Shown in pieces: positions 59,954-64,000 of a stretch of 64,000 bases of DNA. The stretch's first letter is position 1, and every line of letters starts with the position of its first letter. The stretch is from an uncultured Clostridia bacterium. GTDB lineage: Bacteria > Bacillota > Clostridia > Oscillospirales > Acutalibacteraceae. The DNA lies in the NCBI GenBank assembly GCA_945912145.1, contig CAMEBF010000007.1, positions 36,165 to 100,164 of the forward strand, in the 5' to 3' direction. A program made the translations under genes and the position numbers. The notes below the pieces were generated by a model. That model did no database searches and was not told the DNA's origin. It saw only the letters and a program-made list of their open reading frames with translations.

Positions 59954-62608
59954 TCAAAAATTATCGAGAAAATCGTCTCCTATAATATCTTCCAAAAGTG
60001 AATCCATATCGCTTAAATCATCGGCGACAAAGGAAACGGAACTATCACCTTTATCCACATCCTTAAACGCAGATGGATCAAAGTTATCGACCGGCGCAAC
60101 TAGGGGGACAGACAATCTAAACTGGTTAGATGTAGTCGCGGCAACAAGTTTGGTGCCCCACTTGAAGATAACGCTATAAATAAGCCATTCTGTCCACGGC
60201 ACCTTTATAGACGGAAGATCTGCCCATATTGAGAGATTTTTCACCAGAGTTGTTTCGCTGATAGAATCAGAAATGATGTCCTCCACTTGATGTGCAACAA
60301 CTTCATCAATGCCGGTTCTGTCAATTCTCATCATTGTGTCATCATTAATGAGAAGAAACTCGTCATTGCATCCGTTAACATATTCAAGCAAAGAATAAAT
60401 TTGGAAGTGATTATCTCTGCCAAATTCACTGATCTCACTTACAGTAAACTCATCACTGGAGTAAATCAAATCGTGTAAACGTTCTGCTGGACGGCCAATC
60501 TCAACCCCGTTTTTCGCTACATACGGACGCGAGAATTGGAATTTATCCCTAAACAAGAATTCAACCACACTAAAAGCACTAAACGGATACATAGCGGCAT
60601 TTCGTGTTAATATTTCAGGCTTTTGGTGCGATATGATTTCATAAATTTCTCGTCCATGGTGTGCCTCACCATCAGAAGTCAACGCATTTATTACATTGAA
60701 CAAATAGGTCTTCTCATTGTCCAAAATATTCAACTTGCTTGCGTGAAGATATTCGCCAAAATAGTTAAGTACATTAGGATCACTGACAGAAAAATTGATA
60801 ACAATCTCTGTTATACCAGGAAAAGCTTCTTGAATTTGTGCTTTAGAAACCGGAAAGTTTGACTTCTTGATAAAATCAACAACCGCCGAATAAACAGAAG
60901 AAACGTCAACATCTTTTGAAATATAATCTCTTCTAAAGACAAACCTATCCGCAAACAGTTCGTGTAAAACACCTTGCAAGAAGTACTTGTTATCAATACC
61001 AGCAGCCAACAACTCCTCTTCAAAAATGCTAAACAACGTATTTGTCAAGAATATTGTGCTTTCGCTATTTTCGATATATTCACATATTTTATTTGCAAGT
61101 TGGCAAGGCAGATAATCTTTCTTTTTCAGACGATAAACACCTTTGCCACAGAGAACACAAATGCTTGCAACTCTAGCGGTCAGTGCGCGATCATTTGCAG
61201 GAAGCCCCACATCACCATATTCATTTGCAATAATCTCTCGGAAACGAAGAAGTTCATCGGCGTCGTAAGCTTTGAATCCTTGCGGATAATGAGTATCAAG
61301 AACTCGTTCATATATAGCAGCAAGGGACAATCTGCATCGATGAAAAACTTCACCGGTAAGACGATATGCATCTATGAATGCTTTTTCTAACATTTCAAGG
61401 GGTATATCCGCTTCTTCTGCAGCATCGCCGAGAATACTGTCAAGTTGACTTGCTTTTACGATTTCGGGTAATGTTTCTATGCAATTTTGAACACGACCAG
61501 TGATAGAATCATCGCCAAGAACAAAGACATCGAGTTGACGGTCGTATGTATAGTTAGCACTTTCATATGATTGCAAGAAGAATAATAAATCAGAAGTATA
61601 CTCTCCACAATATTCCTTGATTTCAACAGGTGTTAAAACGATATCACCATTTCGTTCTGCAGATATTTTTGAGATTATGCGTATTTGACTATAGAGACGA
61701 GAGAACAGCTTTTTTGCTTTAGCTTCTATTTGTCTAACCCTTTCTCTTGTAACACTAAGGGTTCCGCCAATCTGCTCTAATGTTTCTTTTCTTGCTCTTA
61801 ACTGTACAACCTTGCGGACTCGCTCATTGGAATATAAATTGTCAAACAATTCATTGACTTCTTTTTCTAAATCAAATGCACACCACTTAAAAAATTTCTT
61901 TAATAAAATGTATGTTGAGAGATCATCGACCTTATCGGTTCCTGCCATCGAAAGCAAGGATGTTTCTTCAGACTCACACAGACCTTTCAAAACAGACCGC
62001 TCATTTTCATCCAAAGTAAAAGCATTGATGTACCCTAACGCCTTATTGTTCTTGCGTGTGTTTGGAAGAGCGTTTGCCATTCTCCAAATCTCAATATGTT
62101 TTTTGATGCGACTTTGATAATCTACAAACATTTCAATTATCGGAATCACATTTTCAGTTGAAGTAACACACTCAAAAGCAAGTTCTTCACCCAAGATATC
62201 ATAGGCTTCTCTATACCTTTGGAGCATTTCGGCTTCGGTTTCTGACAAATCCATATCTTCAAAAACCGAAAAGTTACCAACCGCTATTTCATTGCGATGA
62301 TCAATAAACAGCGAAGATGAACATAATGATGCTTTTTTATTTTGAACGATGGGTATAGAGTCATCATTATTTAGCGTTGCACAAAAAGCATCAACTTCAA
62401 CTAGGCAGTTCTTGCCGAACCCTTTCAACTTCATTAAAGCTGATGGCGAGGTTTTTAACAATTCTGCAACTGTTGTTATGCCATTTCCTATAAAACGATT
62501 GATTACACGAACGGAAAAAGGCAGCGTTGTTACAGAAACACCTTCGTATTCATCTGAAATAAGGTTATATCTTTCGCAAAAGGCTATATCCAAATCTGTA
62601 TCTCGCAC
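59954..62608 (-). CDS. RNA polymerase alpha-CTD-like/sigma-70 region 4 fusion protein
   Basis: 884 aa. Residues about 24-78 (VTTLPFSVRVINRFIGNGITTVAELLKTSPSALMKLKGFGKN) match the helix-hairpin-helix domain at the C-terminus of RNA polymerase alpha. Residues about 260-305 (NERVRKVVQLRARKETLEQIGGTLSVTRERVRQIEAKAKKLF) are a full sigma-70 region 4, the -35-binding helix-turn-helix. The remaining 580 residues are mostly helical with several winged-helix-like stretches, and the tail is acidic. There is no sigma region 2, so it cannot be a normal sigma factor. The start is GTG 62608 with TAGGAG eight bases upstream. It lies between Mrr and helicase genes in one orientation. Function unknown; DNA recognition or interference with transcription is conceivable. 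Confidence 0.85.
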   Translation of the reverse strand: MRDTDLDIAFCERYNLISDEYEGVSVTTLPFSVRVINRFIGNGITTVAELLKTSPSALMKLKGFGKNCLVEVDAFCATLNNDDSIPIVQNKKASLCSSSLFIDHRNEIAVGNFSVFEDMDLSETEAEMLQRYREAYDILGEELAFECVTSTENVIPIIEMFVDYQSRIKKHIEIWRMANALPNTRKNNKALGYINAFTLDENERSVLKGLCESEETSLLSMAGTDKVDDLSTYILLKKFFKWCAFDLEKEVNELFDNLYSNERVRKVVQLRARKETLEQIGGTLSVTRERVRQIEAKAKKLFSRLYSQIRIISKISAERNGDIVLTPVEIKEYCGEYTSDLLFFLQSYESANYTYDRQLDVFVLGDDSITGRVQNCIETLPEIVKASQLDSILGDAAEEADIPLEMLEKAFIDAYRLTGEVFHRCRLSLAAIYERVLDTHYPQGFKAYDADELLRFREIIANEYGDVGLPANDRALTARVASICVLCGKGVYRLKKKDYLPCQLANKICEYIENSESTIFLTNTLFSIFEEELLAAGIDNKYFLQGVLHELFADRFVFRRDYISKDVDVSSVYSAVVDFIKKSNFPVSKAQIQEAFPGITEIVINFSVSDPNVLNYFGEYLHASKLNILDNEKTYLFNVINALTSDGEAHHGREIYEIISHQKPEILTRNAAMYPFSAFSVVEFLFRDKFQFSRPYVAKNGVEIGRPAERLHDLIYSSDEFTVSEISEFGRDNHFQIYSLLEYVNGCNDEFLLINDDTMMRIDRTGIDEVVAHQVEDIISDSISETTLVKNLSIWADLPSIKVPWTEWLIYSVIFKWGTKLVAATTSNQFRLSVPLVAPVDNFDPSAFKDVDKGDSSVSFVADDLSDMDSLLEDIIGDDFLDNF

Positions 62609-62707
62609 TAGATAAACTCCTAACTAATAGTCCTATAAATAGATACAATAATGCATCCTCTGTATCTTGAAAATTATATCTTACAATCCGTCCCATAAAA
62701 CGGACAA

Positions 62708-63529
62708 TCACTCTCGAAAATAGTCTGAATTGATTTTATAAATATTGAAGGTTTTAACGCTTTCAACACCAATTCCGTACTTGACCATATAGTCAGTCAA
62801 TGATTCGCCATCGATAAGTTTTACACTTTTTTGCTGTTGTTGAGTAGCAAAAGTTAATGCTTCTTTAGTGTATGAAGATGTTGTTATAAATACACCTTTT
62901 TGAATATGCCCCATGGCCCCAATAAAGGCTTGTAATTCTTTTCTGCCAACTTTGTTGGCGTTCGAATAACGCTTTGCTTGTATGTATATAAGATCAAGAC
63001 CTAATTTGTCTTCACTGATTATTCCATCAATACCATTATCGTGAGAACCCCCGGTTACAATTCCGGATTTTTTATCGTATCCATATCCCATTTTCAGCAA
63101 AAGCTCAACCACTAACTGCTCAAAAAAATCAGGATGATTTGACATTATATTATCCAATAATTGCTGTTTGATTTGCTGCAGATGTTCATCTATAGCGTTT
63201 GCAATTTTCTCCTCAGGCAAAAACTCTGTATTGTCATCAATTACGTTTTGTGATTGTTTAATAGTCTTTCCCGACTTATTATTTTCACAAACAATAAATT
63301 TTAATTTTTTTCCTTCTTTTCCTGCTATTGCAAAATGCTTAACCGGATATGCAGTAGGAAAATCAAGTCCAATACAATGTCGTCTTATTTCGCCATTTAC
63401 AACACCAACCGGATTTTTGGCACCAAACTGATATAGATTTTGATCAATTATTCTCTGATATATTTCTACTGAAGAAAGCCCTTTCGGTTCGAATTTTAAA
63501 ACTTCTTTTATGGCTTCAATTATTGTCAT
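62708..63529 (-). CDS. HARE-HTH/Mrr-type restriction endonuclease
   Basis: 273 aa. Residues 1-65 (MTIIEAIKEVLKFEPKGLSSVEIYQRIIDQNLYQFG) are a HARE-HTH domain, known from restriction enzymes and the RNA polymerase delta subunit. The C-terminal half is a Mrr catalytic domain of the PD-(D/E)xK fold: LLLKMGYGYDKKSG, the metal Asp in HDNGIDGII, and IYIQAKRY (QxK). Mrr enzymes cut DNA according to modification. ATG 63529 is preferred over 63538, which touches the ribosome site AAAGGA. It is the first gene of the island's second module, behind a TTGATA-17-like promoter. Confidence 0.88.
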   Translation of the reverse strand: MTIIEAIKEVLKFEPKGLSSVEIYQRIIDQNLYQFGAKNPVGVVNGEIRRHCIGLDFPTAYPVKHFAIAGKEGKKLKFIVCENNKSGKTIKQSQNVIDDNTEFLPEEKIANAIDEHLQQIKQQLLDNIMSNHPDFFEQLVVELLLKMGYGYDKKSGIVTGGSHDNGIDGIISEDKLGLDLIYIQAKRYSNANKVGRKELQAFIGAMGHIQKGVFITTSSYTKEALTFATQQQQKSVKLIDGESLTDYMVKYGIGVESVKTFNIYKINSDYFRE

Positions 63530-63753
63530 AATGAACATCCTTTGCTATTATTTCTTAAAAAAACACAATTTTCGCACAAACGATTCCAAAAAGCTGTTCT
63601 TGAGAATAAGATATATACGGGGAAAAAGACTCATATCAATCCGAAATATCGATTTGATACTTTGGAATTTTACAATTCTTCCGTCTTAAAAGTTGTATAG
63701 TCCTCATAGTAGTAGCTGTGGTTGATGCTTTTTATATACACTGCGCAACTATG

Positions 63754-63948
63754 TTACACCAAAACTTCCCACTTGCCGTAGCGTTTGCCGTCAACTCTAC
63801 GGATATATTGTTTCTCTTTCAGAGAGTCTATAATGCGCTTTATGCTTCTGACGGACTTTCCTGTTTGTTCTGCAAGCTCGGTTTGCTTAACAGACGGGTT
63901 CTTTTTTATTAAATCTAACACGGCAAGTTCTTCTAAAGTGCATTTCAA
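63754..63948 (-). CDS. winged-helix domain, probably end of a truncated regulator
   Basis: 64 aa. LEELAVLDLIKKNPSVKQTELAEQTGKSVRSIKRIIDSLKEKQYIRRVDGKRYGKWEVLV is the winged helix typical of the C-terminus of ATP-binding (AlbA_2/Schlafen-type) regulators. Upstream, on the minus strand, the frame is closed by TGA five codons before the ATG, but another frame reads on toward the window edge with a linker rich in Lys/Ala. It may be an intact small regulator or a frameshifted end. No ribosome site is evident. Confidence 0.5.
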   Translation of the reverse strand: MKCTLEELAVLDLIKKNPSVKQTELAEQTGKSVRSIKRIIDSLKEKQYIRRVDGKRYGKWEVLV

Positions 63949-64000
63949 AGTGTCAATTTGGCACTTTGGCGTTTCGCTTTTGGCACTTTGGGAAGCGTTT

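Noticed and set aside
63540..63753. further gene between Mrr and the winged-helix frame
   Set aside because: Only short interrupted frames are seen; apart from a possible promoter for Mrr near 63610-63640 nothing can be supported.

Overview
The window reads as a chromosomal segment of a low-to-moderate GC Gram-positive bacterium of the class Clostridia, probably in the Oscillospirales/Ruminococcaceae neighbourhood. The evidence is gene order typical of Firmicutes (infC-rpmI-rplT; rnc-[radical SAM]-smc-ftsY; nadD-yqeK-rsfS-leuS), an alaA-type aminotransferase beside a GH130 mannosylglucose phosphorylase like that of Ruminococcus, and strong AGGAGG ribosome sites. The species is not identifiable by eye.

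Layout. (1) 0-9 kb: a small XRE regulator, an aldo/keto reductase with ferredoxin-like cysteines, an ammonium channel fused to a PII domain with an attenuator-like leader, alaA, a 4-O-beta-D-mannosyl-D-glucose phosphorylase, tcdA and a TauE/SafE permease. Two inverted copies of a roughly 140-bp hairpin-rich repeat flank the alaA/phosphorylase block. (2) 9-28.6 kb: a dense core block of translation and genome-maintenance genes, infC (apparent AUC start), rpmI, rplT, an rRNA methyltransferase, dprA, topA, trmFO, rnc, a frameshifted radical SAM gene, smc, ftsY, rdgB, yhbY, nadD, yqeK, rsfS, leuS and asparaginase. (3) 28.7-37.5 kb: a putative RiPP-like locus (80-aa Cys-containing peptide, lipoprotein, SPASM radical SAM protein, PqqD-like protein), followed by a 1389-aa secreted surface protein and a convergent pair encoding a condensation-like acyltransferase and a membrane protein. 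(4) 37.6-41.5 kb: a TPP-riboswitch-controlled thiamine/pyrimidine ABC uptake operon, divergent from thiamine pyrophosphokinase. (5) 41.5-46.3 kb: tRNA-Gln, a structured hairpin array beside a four-helix-bundle (23S rRNA IVP family) protein, a GNAT enzyme, a GH78-like enzyme, a MerR/TipAS regulator with its operator, a pRiA4b ORF-3 family protein and a second hairpin array.

(6) From 46,321 to the window end lies an accessory island that is visibly more AT-rich. It starts at a 56-bp 3'-terminal fragment of tRNA-Ser, whose own terminator lies on the chromosome side, as expected for an attachment site left by an integrative element. Beyond an excisionase-like HTH gene, a YjzC-like small protein and a TnpV-like protein, the island carries a DNA phosphorothioation locus, dndBCDE, whose last gene is followed at once by a DUF262/DUF1524 protein of SspE/GmrSD architecture. 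The promoter of dndB has its -10 box inside a perfect 18+18-bp palindrome. Upstream in the same orientation is a tightly packed second module: a HARE-HTH/Mrr endonuclease, an 884-aa protein combining an RNA-polymerase alpha-CTD-like domain with sigma-70 region 4, a PLD-like/DEAD helicase, a 53-aa peptide, an SMC/RecN-like ATPase and a 171-aa protein. I read the whole as a phosphorothioation-based anti-phage island with an uncharacterised restriction or interference arm. The modification genes would mark self DNA; the DUF262 protein and/or the Mrr-helicase-ATPase-sigma-like set would act on unmarked or invading DNA. That functional coupling is inference from gene order. No DndA cysteine desulfurase or integrase is seen within the window.
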